This document shows, piece after piece, positions 16,838 through 25,213 of a stretch of DNA of 37,778 bases. How positions within the stretch are numbered: the stretch's first letter is position 1; the number at the start of each line of letters is the position of its first letter. The stretch is from Peptococcaceae bacterium BRH_c23. Its GTDB lineage: Bacteria > Bacillota_B > Desulfitobacteriia > Desulfitobacteriales > Desulfitobacteriaceae. The notes below the pieces were generated by a model. It saw only the letters and a program-made list of their open reading frames with translations. It ran no database searches and was not told the DNA's origin. The stretch is taken from positions 1 through 37,778 of the forward strand of contig LADV01000123.1 in NCBI GenBank assembly GCA_000961805.1, in the 5' to 3' direction. A program made the translations under genes and the position numbers.

Positions 16838-18001
16838 TCAGGCAAGCTTTAAAGCCTTATTAAAGCAATCAATGGCTGTATCAGATTGATCAATTTGTTC
16901 ATAAATATTACCCAGTAAGGCCCAGCCAGCTGAATGGTTGGGATCATTTTCAATCAACTGATTGAGTAAATCAATGGATTCCTGCCAATTCCCTTTGCGA
17001 GTAAGGCAAACACTTAAATTATAGAGAATTAGGGGATGATTGGGTGTCAACTCTAAAGCTTCTCGATAAACCTCTGCGGCTTTTCTTGTGCGTCCTTGAT
17101 GAACCAAGGTAAAGGCTAAATTATTGAGCAGGATTGGATCTTTGGGATAGATGATAATGGCGCGATCTAATAGTTTTAAAGCATCTTGAGATCGGCCTAG
17201 ATTTTGATAGACTGCAGCAAGGTTACTCAAACTTTCATAGTGATCCGGCTCATTTTTCAAGGTGAATTTGTAGTATTGGATTCCTTTTTTGATTTGATCA
17301 TTTTGGATATAACAATATGCTAATCTCGCCGCTAAATCCGTAGTTCCACCGTAGCGAAGGGCTTTTTCAAAACTATCACAGGCGTCTGGCAACTGTTCTA
17401 ATACTAAATGCATTTCGGCCTTCATTTCCCAATATAAGTACTCCCGTGGTCGGAGTTGACAACATCCTTGAAAGCACCTTAATGCTTCAAGATGTTCTTC
17501 GTGATAAGCATAAATCATACCCAAACGATAATTGGTTTCCACATTTTGAGGTGCAGCTCTCAATGAATTATCAAGTGCTTTAATCGCCTCACGCCAATCT
17601 CCGATTTCCAGATAGATGTCTGCGAGTAAATCCCAATACATCGCCATCTGAGGTAATGACTGAATTGCTTGCTCAATTTTTTCTTTGGCTTGTGGGATGA
17701 GTGCTTGACCAAGATAACAGCGGGAAAGCAGATAACTAATTTCATGTGAATTTTCACGATCGAATTCAAGACCTTCTAGATAATCTCTTGCTTCTTGAAA
17801 TGCTTGAACCTCAATTAAATGACGCACTTCTCTTAAACGTAGCTTTGGCGATTCTCGATTTAACAAATCTACCCAATTTCGGATGGCATCATCCGTCTTG
17901 CCAAATCGTTGATACCATTTGGCTTGGAGAGAATTCCAGACATATGAATTTTGAAGAGAAGGCCATTTCTGTTTACGTCTCGAGGCCAAAGGTAAAGCCA
18001 T
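16838..18001 (-). CDS. tetratricopeptide-repeat protein
   Basis: 387 residues, nearly all tandem TPR units: about nine to ten helix pairs with the W/L-G-Y-A-F-A-P pattern (for example YWDLLADIYLEIGDWREAI, NYRLGMIYAYHEEHLEAL, NNLAFTLVHQGRTRKAA). No signal peptide, membrane helix or enzyme domain is visible, so it is a cytoplasmic scaffold for protein-protein contact. The first 30 residues are basic. It stands alone between a terminator and the fur gene. No partner can be inferred. Confidence 0.88.
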   Translation of the reverse strand: MALPLASRRKQKWPSLQNSYVWNSLQAKWYQRFGKTDDAIRNWVDLLNRESPKLRLREVRHLIEVQAFQEARDYLEGLEFDRENSHEISYLLSRCYLGQALIPQAKEKIEQAIQSLPQMAMYWDLLADIYLEIGDWREAIKALDNSLRAAPQNVETNYRLGMIYAYHEEHLEALRCFQGCCQLRPREYLYWEMKAEMHLVLEQLPDACDSFEKALRYGGTTDLAARLAYCYIQNDQIKKGIQYYKFTLKNEPDHYESLSNLAAVYQNLGRSQDALKLLDRAIIIYPKDPILLNNLAFTLVHQGRTRKAAEVYREALELTPNHPLILYNLSVCLTRKGNWQESIDLLNQLIENDPNHSAGWALLGNIYEQIDQSDTAIDCFNKALKLA

Positions 18002-18241
18002 AATTTCCGCCCCTTTATTTACTTATATTTCCATATTTACGTTCTCCTTTTAGGCTGCTTTCCCCTTCTCTTTATTCCTAAAATCGTACGTCAAATACCT
18101 TCCAGATGCCCAGTAATTCTCATAAAGTGAATGAATATCCACTTTTCTCGCCAGAGTTTAAAAATACTGTCCTTGATTCTTTATTTTCATTCATAATATC
18201 TACAAAAGGGAGTATCATCATTCACAAACTTACAAATTAAA

Positions 18242-18269
18242 GGAGAGGCGCACTTTACTGCGCCTCTCC
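18242..18269 (-). terminator. fur terminator with embedded stop codon
   Basis: 11-bp GC-rich arms (18242-18252 and 18259-18269) enclose a 6-base loop that contains the fur stop codon (18255-18257). On the minus strand the stem is followed by TTTAATTTG. Confidence 0.8.
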
Positions 18270-18701
18270 ACAATCTTTACAATGTCCGTAAAATTTCAAA
18301 TCGTGGTCCATGACTTTAAATTGGTTGCGTTTGATAATCACAGCCTCCAGGGACTCTAATAAATCATCATCAAATTCCGAGACATTCCCACAGCGTAGAC
18401 AGATGAGGTGATGATGATGATGTTCGTCCTTTCTGCTAAATTCGTATCTACTTCGCCCATCGCCAAAATCGTTTTTAAGTAAAACTCCTATTACAGCTAA
18501 TATGTCTAAGGTACGATATACGGTTGCTAAACCAATTTCTGGATTTTGGTGTTTGACGAGCATATACACCTCTTCAGCACTCAAGTGGCGATCTACATGT
18601 TCTAAAAACGTTTGTAAGATCGTCTGGCGCTGTGGGGTTACCTTATAGGAATGATCGCGCAACATATTACAGATACTTTCAAATGTCTTTAATTCCTCCA
18701 C
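18255..18701 (-). CDS. Fur-family metal-responsive repressor
   Basis: 148 residues with the Fur winged helix (VTPQRQTILQTF, EIGLATVYRTLDIL) and dimerisation/metal domain: HHHHH at 94-98, CxxC at 101/104 and a second CxxC at 141/144 for the structural zinc. Glu87 in SRYEF is the Fur-like choice; PerR has Asp there, so an iron or zinc sensor is favoured over a peroxide sensor. The GTG at 18701 is preceded by GGAGGAGGT; an in-frame ATG at 18728 lies inside a TATAAT box and cannot be the start. Its targets cannot be told from the window. Confidence 0.88.
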   Translation of the reverse strand: MEELKTFESICNMLRDHSYKVTPQRQTILQTFLEHVDRHLSAEEVYMLVKHQNPEIGLATVYRTLDILAVIGVLLKNDFGDGRSRYEFSRKDEHHHHHLICLRCGNVSEFDDDLLESLEAVIIKRNQFKVMDHDLKFYGHCKDCGEAQ

Positions 18702-18726
18702 CCCTTGACCTCCTCCACATATCTCC

Positions 18727-18732
18727 ATTATA
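18727..18732 (-). promoter_or_regulatory. -10 box of the fur promoter
   Basis: A perfect TATAAT on the minus strand lies 26 bases upstream of the GTG start; a weak TTTTCA lies 17 bases before it. This box overlaps the upstream ATG and helps to choose the start. Confidence 0.55.
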
Positions 18733-18770
18733 TGTCAAGAAAACTCCTTTGAAAAGGGCATTCGCAGAAT

Positions 18771-20045
18771 TTAACGATTAAACACCTCATACATGGCAAA
18801 CTTGAGATAGTCTGTTTCTTCACTACCCAGTAGCACGGGGTGGTCAGCACCAGCACGCCTGAATTCAATAAGTCGCAATACTTTATGGGCATCCGCTGCT
18901 GCTTCTTGGAGCATCGTCAAGAAGCGCGCCGCACTCAAATGATAGGAGCAGGAAGCCGTCACTAAGATTCCTCCATTACGAACCAGCTTCATGCCCTGAA
19001 GGTTGATTTCTTTATACCCCCGGAGAGCACCTTCTATCGCTTGGCGATTTTTGGCAAAAGCTGGTGGATCTAGGATGACCACATCCCACGTTTTCTTATC
19101 TTTCACTTGTTCACGCAAAAAGTCAAAGGCGTTGGCTGCTATAAATTCAGTGCGATGCAGGAACCCATTAAGGAGTGCATTACTTTTAGCCATCTCAATA
19201 GCCTTCTCTGAAATGTCTAAACAGGTCACCTTTTTGGCACCATACTGACAGGCATGGAGCATGAAAGAACCCGTATGCGAAAAACAGTCTAATACCTCAG
19301 CACCGTCCCAAAAAGGATTTTTAATGGCTTTCCCTTTTGGATCGATAGGCAGCCCATTACTATCCACCTTAATCCCTCGCCCAGCTCCCCACCCTGTCAT
19401 CAGAGGTTTCAGAGCAGCTCTATTTTCACGCTGATCAAAGAAATACCCAGTTTTTTGCCCCTCAGCAACATCCACTAAAATGCTCAATCCATTCTCACGA
19501 ACTGTTACCTTAGTCTCAAAGGGTTGGTCTACAAAACCCATCCTTTCTTCGAGCCCTTCCAGACGTCTGACCGAAACATCACTTCGCTCAAAAATTCCAA
19601 GAGGGTTAAATAGTTTAATTAAGGCTTGATATATCCATTGGCGTCGCATTTCTATTCCTAACGAGAGAATTTGGACAACTAGGACATCTTCATATTTATC
19701 AATGATTAATCCTGGTAGGAAATCAGCCTCACCATGGACTACTCGACAAGATGTGGCTTCAGGTACTAGCCATTGTCGCCGTTTCCAAGCTTGTTCGATT
19801 TTACTGTAAAATAAGCTTTCATCAACGTCGTCTTCAGAATACGATACAACTCGAAGTATGAGTTGGGATAAAGGATTATAGAATCCTTGGGCTAAAAAAT
19901 GTCCGACATGATTGACAATATGTACTATATCTCCGCCTTGAGGATTTCCCTCTATTTTTTCAATTTCACTGGGAAACACCCAGGGATGCCCCTGTTCAAG
20001 TCGCTTTTTACGATTTTGTTTTAGAAATGCTTTTGGCACAATCAT
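18771..20045 (-). CDS. class I rRNA large-subunit methyltransferase (RlmI/YwbD-like)
   Basis: 424 residues: an N-terminal PUA domain (~2-75, LEQGHPWVFPSEI), a linker domain (VVHGEADFLPGLIIDKYED) and a Rossmann SAM-methyltransferase with motif I VLDCFSHTGSF (251-261) and catalytic motif DPPAF (326-330), plus TASCSYHL. Relatives methylate 23S rRNA. Between YFFDQRENRAALKPL and motif I there is an extra stretch of about 30 residues (216-247) rich in Gly, Lys and Pro that is absent from E. coli RlmI as I remember it. The ATG at 20045 follows GAGGAAG; an ATG 27 bases upstream has no site. Which base it modifies cannot be told. Confidence 0.88.
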   Translation of the reverse strand: MIVPKAFLKQNRKKRLEQGHPWVFPSEIEKIEGNPQGGDIVHIVNHVGHFLAQGFYNPLSQLILRVVSYSEDDVDESLFYSKIEQAWKRRQWLVPEATSCRVVHGEADFLPGLIIDKYEDVLVVQILSLGIEMRRQWIYQALIKLFNPLGIFERSDVSVRRLEGLEERMGFVDQPFETKVTVRENGLSILVDVAEGQKTGYFFDQRENRAALKPLMTGWGAGRGIKVDSNGLPIDPKGKAIKNPFWDGAEVLDCFSHTGSFMLHACQYGAKKVTCLDISEKAIEMAKSNALLNGFLHRTEFIAANAFDFLREQVKDKKTWDVVILDPPAFAKNRQAIEGALRGYKEINLQGMKLVRNGGILVTASCSYHLSAARFLTMLQEAAADAHKVLRLIEFRRAGADHPVLLGSEETDYLKFAMYEVFNR

Positions 20046-20113
20046 TTTGTTCTTCCTCGCTTTCAGGTCCATCTACTAAAATGGGCGTATTGCTTAAGAA
20101 TACCTCGAAAGTG

Positions 20114-20145
20114 GCAGAAAAGGAAGCTTAAGCTTCCTTCTCTGC
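20114..20145. terminator. hairpin downstream of Tyr/Pro-rich gene
   Basis: 16-base arms (20114-20129 and 20130-20145) with one mismatch form a long hairpin between the small Tyr/Pro-rich gene and the methyltransferase. The minus-strand product ends in CCTTTTCTGCC, so termination efficiency is uncertain. Confidence 0.55.
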
Positions 20146-20162
20146 ACTACGAGACCCTCTAA

Positions 20163-20300
20163 TTACCATCCCCGGTAAGGATAGGGATAGGGATAAGCGG
20201 CGTAAGCGGTAGGATACGCATAAGGGTAGGGGTATGGTGCATAACGAGGAGAAACAAAGGCTCCAAGACCAAAACCTAGAGCAAAGGGGAGTAAAAACAT
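20163..20300 (-). CDS. tiny Tyr/Pro-rich protein with hydrophobic N-terminus (45 aa)
   Basis: I do not recognise a family. The first ~16 residues (MFLLPFALGFGLGAFV) are hydrophobic with Gly spacing, and the rest is YPYP/YAYP-type repeats with an Arg-Gly-Trp end. The ATG at 20300 has an excellent AGGAAGGAG site eight bases away; the longer frame to 20390 lacks one. Such short Gly/Tyr/Pro-rich proteins with a hydrophobic start occur as spore-associated small proteins in Firmicutes, but that is only an analogy. It is flanked by a terminator on each side, so it is a single-gene unit. Confidence 0.65.
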   Translation of the reverse strand: MFLLPFALGFGLGAFVSPRYAPYPYPYAYPTAYAAYPYPYPYRGW

Positions 20301-20372
20301 AAGAGCAACTCCTTCCTGAGATAACCTATCTTCTCCCTGCATTATATGTAAATTATTGCCATTTTGGTGACT

Positions 20373-20398
20373 AAAAAACCGTCCCTTCAAAAGGACGG
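20373..20398 (-). terminator. intrinsic terminator after YkuS-like gene
   Basis: CCGTCC (20379-20384) pairs with GGACGG (20393-20398), and on the minus strand the stem is followed by six T. Confidence 0.85.
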
Positions 20399-20424
20399 AG
20401 AATAGTTAGTTGAAACGTACTTGC

Positions 20425-20664
20425 TTATGAGAGACGATCACGAAGAATATCCAATACTTCATCAGCACTTCGACCTGCTGCATTTATAATTGGCATTTTA
20501 ACGGGCCAATCTGGAGCTATCAGCGACGTTCCGTTCCCTTTAACAACTGCGGCGCGGACATTTTGCAATTTTTCACCCTCTAAAGGTGTGGTTTTAAATC
20601 CCCCGGCATGTAACGCTTGAATCACATTATCGAGCCCATCTTCTACTGCTATAGTTTTATACAT
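20425..20664 (-). CDS. YkuS-like protein (UPF0180)
   Basis: 79 residues of the small YkuS/UPF0180 family: an N-terminal IAVEDGLDNVIQAL helix, then AAVVKGNGT and PIINAAGRSADEVLDIL. The fold resembles a small alpha/beta domain and the function is unknown. A GAGGAAGGTG site precedes the ATG. It is transcribed alone, with a terminator directly downstream. Confidence 0.8.
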   Translation of the reverse strand: MYKTIAVEDGLDNVIQALHAGGFKTTPLEGEKLQNVRAAVVKGNGTSLIAPDWPVKMPIINAAGRSADEVLDILRDRLS

Positions 20665-20729
20665 TTTCTCACCTTCCTCACTTAAGCTCTATTTTTCCCC
20701 AATAGTCTCAACCTATACAATCCTATTTT

Positions 20730-23039
20730 TTAAAAATCAAAGCTCTCTTTGAAGCTAATCTGATAATCAACTGATAAAAGAGGATCTTGAATTAGGATTC
20801 GGGGGGCAGGTTCAGGAAACATTGCCTCCACTGTGCAGGACATTACGCTCTGAGTTTCCACAGCGAGTTGGATGGTATTTTTCTGAGGAGGCGTCCTTTG
20901 CAGGATGATTGAATAGGTTCCAGAGGATTGTTCTATTCCTCTAAGTTGTAATTTTTTGGGTAGTTTAGACATCGGTAGAAATTCGTCGGTCTGTAGTTCA
21001 AAAGGTTGATCACTTTCTAAGATAAAACGGATTAAATAAGGTTCACTGGAATAGTTTAATTTGAGAGCAACTTCTAGGGATCTCTGTGAATTTATAATTT
21101 TCTCTACCACTGAGGTATCGATACTAAGGGGGGGGTTTTCATTGAGTACTGGTACATAAAGACTCTTGCCTTGCTGGCCATTCAAATCAGTCACTACTTT
21201 ACGTGGCAATTCTTCATTCGAAAAAACATGTAAGAACCCTTCCGATCTTCCAGACCACTCTTCTCGAACAACAACCGTCTGTGGGTAATCTCGGGTGTAC
21301 ATTGGGACCAACCCCAAGGATAAAATCAGTAAGCCTGTCAGAACTAAGGAAGGTTTGCGCACATGATTCAATAGTTGCTTAGCAAGTTTTCTTTGTGTGA
21401 TAGCTACATGCAATGCAGCTAGCAAGAAAGGAATTAACAGCAAGCTGTATATAACCAAGAAAATTAAAAAGTGGTTATGTATTGCCTCATAATAGCTTAG
21501 CCACTGCGGAGAATTTAAAAGCTCATAGTGCATCCAATAGATAAAATAGGGACCGATCAAAACTAATATAATGTTCGGTAAGAAAAACTGCAGATTCAGG
21601 CACAACAACCAAAATACAAACGGAAAAGCAAGGTCAATTCGATTGAGCGCTAATACTAAACTAAGTACTAACAAGATCAACACTCCGATAAACCAATAGA
21701 GCTGGGGATCTCGTGCTAGTGGAAATGAATCTAACCAACTCGCTAGAATTAGAAAAATCCCTAAGCCAATTCCTATACGAACAACAAGAAAGAGTGTTGG
21801 ATAAGCGTAGTAGATGAACGTCGCCTGTTTAATCCATTGCCAAAGAGCTTCACTAATCCCACTTAAGCCAATTACAATAAGACTCATCAACAGAGTAATC
21901 CCTAGAATCAGCAAAACCTTTTTACCGTCCAATCTAGGCTTTTGAGCACGAATTTTAATTAATTTAATGACAATCAACCCCGTGACTAGCAAGGTGAAAA
22001 ACGTGAAGATACGAATTCCATGACTTGGGACAATGATAACCTTCTTACCCATTTGAAACGGTAGATATAACTCATCCCAGTTCTGAGGTCCTAGCTTTTC
22101 TAACCTTATAGACCTTAGCAAGCGCTGGGAATAGTCCCCAATCTTCTGCATCTCTTCCAGAGAAACACGATCTAAGCGATCTTCTGGTCGATGATAGTAT
22201 CCAGAAGGGCGTCCAAAAATTCCTAAACCCAGTGCAGGAATTCCTTGATCTAAGAAGGGGCTAAAATCACTCGTCCCCCCTTGAGAACTATCACGGGTCA
22301 TTATGATGGAATCTCGACTGAGATGGAAAGGGATATTGCTTTCCCCAGCTAAAGCTGTAACCTGCTTAATCAGTTCCGGTGGAGCAGACTTTTTACCAGC
22401 CACATCAATTTCTAGAGGGGTTCCAACCATGTCAATATTAAGCATCCAACGCACAGCGGATAAGTCTGCTTGTGAGGTATAGTATTGTGACCCAACCAGC
22501 CCGAACTCTTCTGCTCCAAAGAATACAAGCTGATAGGTTTCTTCATGGGGTTCCTTACTTAATACTCTGGCAAGTTCCAGTAAAAGGCCGACTCCGGAGG
22601 CATTATCCACTGCTCCAGGGGCATTAAATGTTGCTGAATCATAGTGGGCACCTATGATAATTGTATCTGGACGTGATCCCGGTAATTCGGCAATGATGTT
22701 TTGGCTATTGATCAGTTCGACTCGTTGTTCAGGCTGCAAGATTGAAACTTCGCGAACCACAACCTTGCTAAAGGGTTGTTCGCGCACCTTCCAACCATTT
22801 TGAGTTAGTACGTAATGAATATATTGAGCAGCCTTCAACTCTGACTTACTTCCCGCAGGTCGAGGCCCAACTTTTTGCACGAGATATTTAACATGCTCAT
22901 AGGCCATTGTCGCGGAAAAATCCTCAACAGCATCATTGGAAGTTGGAGTAAGCTTGGGTCTAAAACTATTAAATCCGAAAAAAACCATTAGACTTCCCAA
23001 AACTATGAACACGATCATGATCGTCTTGGAAACCTTCAT
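20730..23039 (-). CDS. membrane-anchored M28-family zinc aminopeptidase
   Basis: 769 residues in three parts. An N-terminal membrane anchor (~5-24) is followed by a peptidase domain with the complete M28 metal set: His132 (AHYDS), Asp144 (AVDNASG), Glu177-Glu178 (GAEEFG), Asp203 (NIDMVG) and His283 (YYHRPEDRLD). About eight membrane helices cover ~340-590, and a C-terminal ~170-residue domain lies probably outside. This layout resembles the Fxna/ERMP1-like M28 peptidases. The substrate is unknown; peptides at the cell surface are likely. It is divergent from the PLD-like lipoprotein gene, with 142 bases between. Confidence 0.87.
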   Translation of the reverse strand: MKVSKTIMIVFIVLGSLMVFFGFNSFRPKLTPTSNDAVEDFSATMAYEHVKYLVQKVGPRPAGSKSELKAAQYIHYVLTQNGWKVREQPFSKVVVREVSILQPEQRVELINSQNIIAELPGSRPDTIIIGAHYDSATFNAPGAVDNASGVGLLLELARVLSKEPHEETYQLVFFGAEEFGLVGSQYYTSQADLSAVRWMLNIDMVGTPLEIDVAGKKSAPPELIKQVTALAGESNIPFHLSRDSIIMTRDSSQGGTSDFSPFLDQGIPALGLGIFGRPSGYYHRPEDRLDRVSLEEMQKIGDYSQRLLRSIRLEKLGPQNWDELYLPFQMGKKVIIVPSHGIRIFTFFTLLVTGLIVIKLIKIRAQKPRLDGKKVLLILGITLLMSLIVIGLSGISEALWQWIKQATFIYYAYPTLFLVVRIGIGLGIFLILASWLDSFPLARDPQLYWFIGVLILLVLSLVLALNRIDLAFPFVFWLLCLNLQFFLPNIILVLIGPYFIYWMHYELLNSPQWLSYYEAIHNHFLIFLVIYSLLLIPFLLAALHVAITQRKLAKQLLNHVRKPSLVLTGLLILSLGLVPMYTRDYPQTVVVREEWSGRSEGFLHVFSNEELPRKVVTDLNGQQGKSLYVPVLNENPPLSIDTSVVEKIINSQRSLEVALKLNYSSEPYLIRFILESDQPFELQTDEFLPMSKLPKKLQLRGIEQSSGTYSIILQRTPPQKNTIQLAVETQSVMSCTVEAMFPEPAPRILIQDPLLSVDYQISFKESFDF

Positions 23040-23181
23040 AATCTATTACCCCTTCGAAGTTCAAACTCACTTTGCCAATTCTTATGAAAAACTTCTTAGG
23101 GTTATTCCTCACAACGGTTTTAACCGCTTGGACATATATGGTATACTGTAATTAATATTTAACTTTGGGAGAAGTAGCGCC

Positions 23182-24207
23182 ATGTCAAAACAGAAATCCT
23201 ACCTTTCAATCCTAATTCTACTATTGTTTAGTCTGTTGTTCTTAAGCGGTTGTACGATTAAATTACCAAAACTTTTCCCTGAAGAAATTCCAATTTCCAA
23301 CCTACCCGCTGATGCACTTCTAGTGGATAAAGAGGAGATCTATGAACGAACATTAACTCTCATTCAGTCTGCACAAACGTCAATCTACGTTGAGCAGGCA
23401 GAATTTGATGACCCTCGCCTTATTGAGCTTCTCCTTGAAAAATCCAGCTCAGGTATCGATGTCCGCATTCTCTTAGACCAATGGCAAAAGGTAAATCGAG
23501 CAACTCTCGATAAATTCAAAAATCAAAATGTTTCTGTCCAGTTTTATCCTGCTCAAAAAGGCCAGTATAACCACACTAAGAACTTAATAGTTGATCAGAC
23601 CCGAGCTATTGTTTATGGTCCTCACTGGACAGAGTACGGATTTCAGACCCACGATCTTGCTCTCGAGTTATCCGGCAGATCCGCCTGGAAGGCAGCTACC
23701 TTGTTCTCCAAAGATTGGGAATTCACCACAACATTCCCTTTAAATGTCCCCAAGACATCCTCCCTACCGGAAGATAATATTATCTTAGCTACGAACGCTA
23801 ATGTCCGACAACAACTTGCCGATCGAATCTCATCTAGTACAACTTCAATCTGGATTGAAAACACAGAAATTACAGATCCAGATTTAGTACAGGCCCTAAT
23901 TGATGCTGCTGGTAAAGGATGTGACGTTCGGCTAATCCTTGATCGCGCTGTAACCACTAAGAATCCAGTGACTCTCGAAACCTTAACCGCCGCCCAGGGG
24001 GTTCAGATTCGGTATTACCCCAGCGAACCACCACTCGGAATGAGCGTAGGCATTTTTGATAATAAGTCGTTTATCTTAAGCAGTTCAGGTTGGACACGCT
24101 ATTCATTTCTCGCCAACCATGAATTCTCCACAACCGTCCCTTCCCCTACTGCATCCATTCGATTAGGCGAGATGTTCTTACAGGACTGGGAAAAAAGTTC
24201 TGAATAA
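23182..24207 (+). CDS. phospholipase D-like lipoprotein
   Basis: 341 residues with a lipoprotein signal (hydrophobic 8-21, lipobox LSGC, Cys24) and two PLD-fold halves. The first has a complete HKD motif (His131, Lys133, Asp138 in NHTKNLIVD). The second (~205-335) keeps the fold pattern (TSIWIENTEITDPDLVQAL, GCDVRLILDR) but the His and Lys are replaced by Met287 and Val289. The family hydrolyses or transfers phosphodiester bonds. With one motif the protein may work as a dimer or act on a surface substrate without classical activity. A GGGAGAAG site precedes the ATG, with an extended -10 (TGGTATACT) about 45 bases upstream. Confidence 0.85.
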   Translation: MSKQKSYLSILILLLFSLLFLSGCTIKLPKLFPEEIPISNLPADALLVDKEEIYERTLTLIQSAQTSIYVEQAEFDDPRLIELLLEKSSSGIDVRILLDQWQKVNRATLDKFKNQNVSVQFYPAQKGQYNHTKNLIVDQTRAIVYGPHWTEYGFQTHDLALELSGRSAWKAATLFSKDWEFTTTFPLNVPKTSSLPEDNIILATNANVRQQLADRISSSTTSIWIENTEITDPDLVQALIDAAGKGCDVRLILDRAVTTKNPVTLETLTAAQGVQIRYYPSEPPLGMSVGIFDNKSFILSSSGWTRYSFLANHEFSTTVPSPTASIRLGEMFLQDWEKSSE

Positions 24208-24224
24208 CTACTGTGGCTATTTTC

Positions 24225-24279
24225 TTGCAAAGGTAAAAGACAGGCTCATGCCTGTCTTTTACCTTTGCAATTATTTTTT
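24225..24279 (+). terminator. strong terminator of the PLD-like gene
   Basis: Perfect 21-bp arms (24225-24245 and 24250-24270) with a TCAT loop are followed by TTATTTTTT. The tail overlaps the stop codon of the convergent phosphatase gene. Confidence 0.92.
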
Positions 24280-24924
24280 GGGATCTGACTCTTGATCAGC
24301 TAATTCCTCAAGTCCTTCTAAATGTTGGCAATCTGCGAGGATGCTGGGGATCCATTTTTGTCCTTCTACTTCAAGAATATTTAAGGCCGTATTATGTTGC
24401 CAAGGAGTTTTTGCCCACTCATGTACTTCAAAACCCAGTGCTTTGGTAATCAAAAGCTTTAAGGTCAAGCCATGAGTTACTAGACAAACCGTTTCTCCTG
24501 AATGAGCTTGAATGATATGTTGCACAAAATTCCAGGCCCTTTCCATGACTCCCGTCATGTTCTCTCCGCCTGGTGTAGTGACTAGATGTGGTTCTGAGTC
24601 CCAAATCTTAAAGATATCCGGATAGGTTTCCCGTAACTCTTGCCAAATACACCCCTCCCACTCTCCAAAAGAAAACTCACGAAGTGCAGGATTTAAAGAC
24701 AATTTGCCAAGACCCAGCTCAAGGCGTATCTCTTCTGCTGTTCCAATCGCTCTTTGGGAATCACTGGAGTAAATATGATCAATCCGCTCGTTCTTAAGCC
24801 GAAGAGCTAAGGAACGGGCCTGAAGTATTCCCTTTTCCGTAAGCGGAGAGTCTAGACTTCCTTGAACTCGTCCTTCAATATTCCATAAGGTCTGACCGTG
24901 GCGCGTTAATATGATTCGAGTCAT
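24271..24924 (-). CDS. histidine phosphatase family protein (phosphoglycerate mutase-like)
   Basis: 217 residues. The phosphohistidine motif is TRHGQTLWN (His9) with a second His in VTHGLTL, and FGEWEG gives the acid. It belongs to the cofactor-dependent PGM/CobC/PhoE-type branch; the substrate (phosphorylated sugar, alpha-ribazole phosphate or other) cannot be told. The ATG at 24924 follows AAGGGGTG; a TTG one codon upstream is in frame but less likely. A small unassigned frame precedes it on the same strand. Confidence 0.88.
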   Translation of the reverse strand: MTRIILTRHGQTLWNIEGRVQGSLDSPLTEKGILQARSLALRLKNERIDHIYSSDSQRAIGTAEEIRLELGLGKLSLNPALREFSFGEWEGCIWQELRETYPDIFKIWDSEPHLVTTPGGENMTGVMERAWNFVQHIIQAHSGETVCLVTHGLTLKLLITKALGFEVHEWAKTPWQHNTALNILEVEGQKWIPSILADCQHLEGLEELADQESDPKK

Positions 24925-24936
24925 CAATACACCCCT

Positions 24937-25152
24937 TCAATCAAAAGGGTAGGGAATAATCCCTACCCTTCCCCGACTTGCCGTAAGATTCCAGGTTTCT
25001 GACCCTGCTCTCGCAGGTGGGTACCTAGTCCCAATTTTCCAACTTCCCTTAATCACTCGGATATTCACACGGATAGGGCCTGTTGTACTAATTTGACATT
25101 TAGCTCCCTTGTCACATAATAGGATCAAAACCATGGTAATCAATACGCACAA
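24937..25152 (-). CDS. possible small secreted or membrane protein (71 aa)
   Basis: Weakly supported. From the TTG at 25152 (or the ATG at 25134) the product opens with a short hydrophobic stretch (MVLILLC), then a polar, basic body with Gly/Trp/Tyr and no family I know. There is no Shine-Dalgarno before either start, but an extended -10 box (TGG-TATAAT, 25169-25174 on the minus strand) lies just upstream. It may be a real gene read with little leader, or just the leader of the phosphatase gene that starts 13 bases downstream of its stop. Confidence 0.35.
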   Translation of the reverse strand: MCVLITMVLILLCDKGAKCQISTTGPIRVNIRVIKGSWKIGTRYPPARAGSETWNLTASRGRVGIIPYPFD

Positions 25153-25168
25153 GCTAGGTTATGTTACT

Positions 25169-25177
25169 ATTATACCA
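25169..25177 (-). promoter_or_regulatory. extended -10 promoter element
   Basis: On the minus strand TGGTATAAT is a consensus -10 with the TGn extension; no good -35 is present. Predicted transcription starts near 25162 and would cover the small frame and the phosphatase gene. Confidence 0.55.
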
Positions 25178-25213
25178 CCACTAGACAAAAAAATCTCTAG
25201 CAAATCTCGGAAA

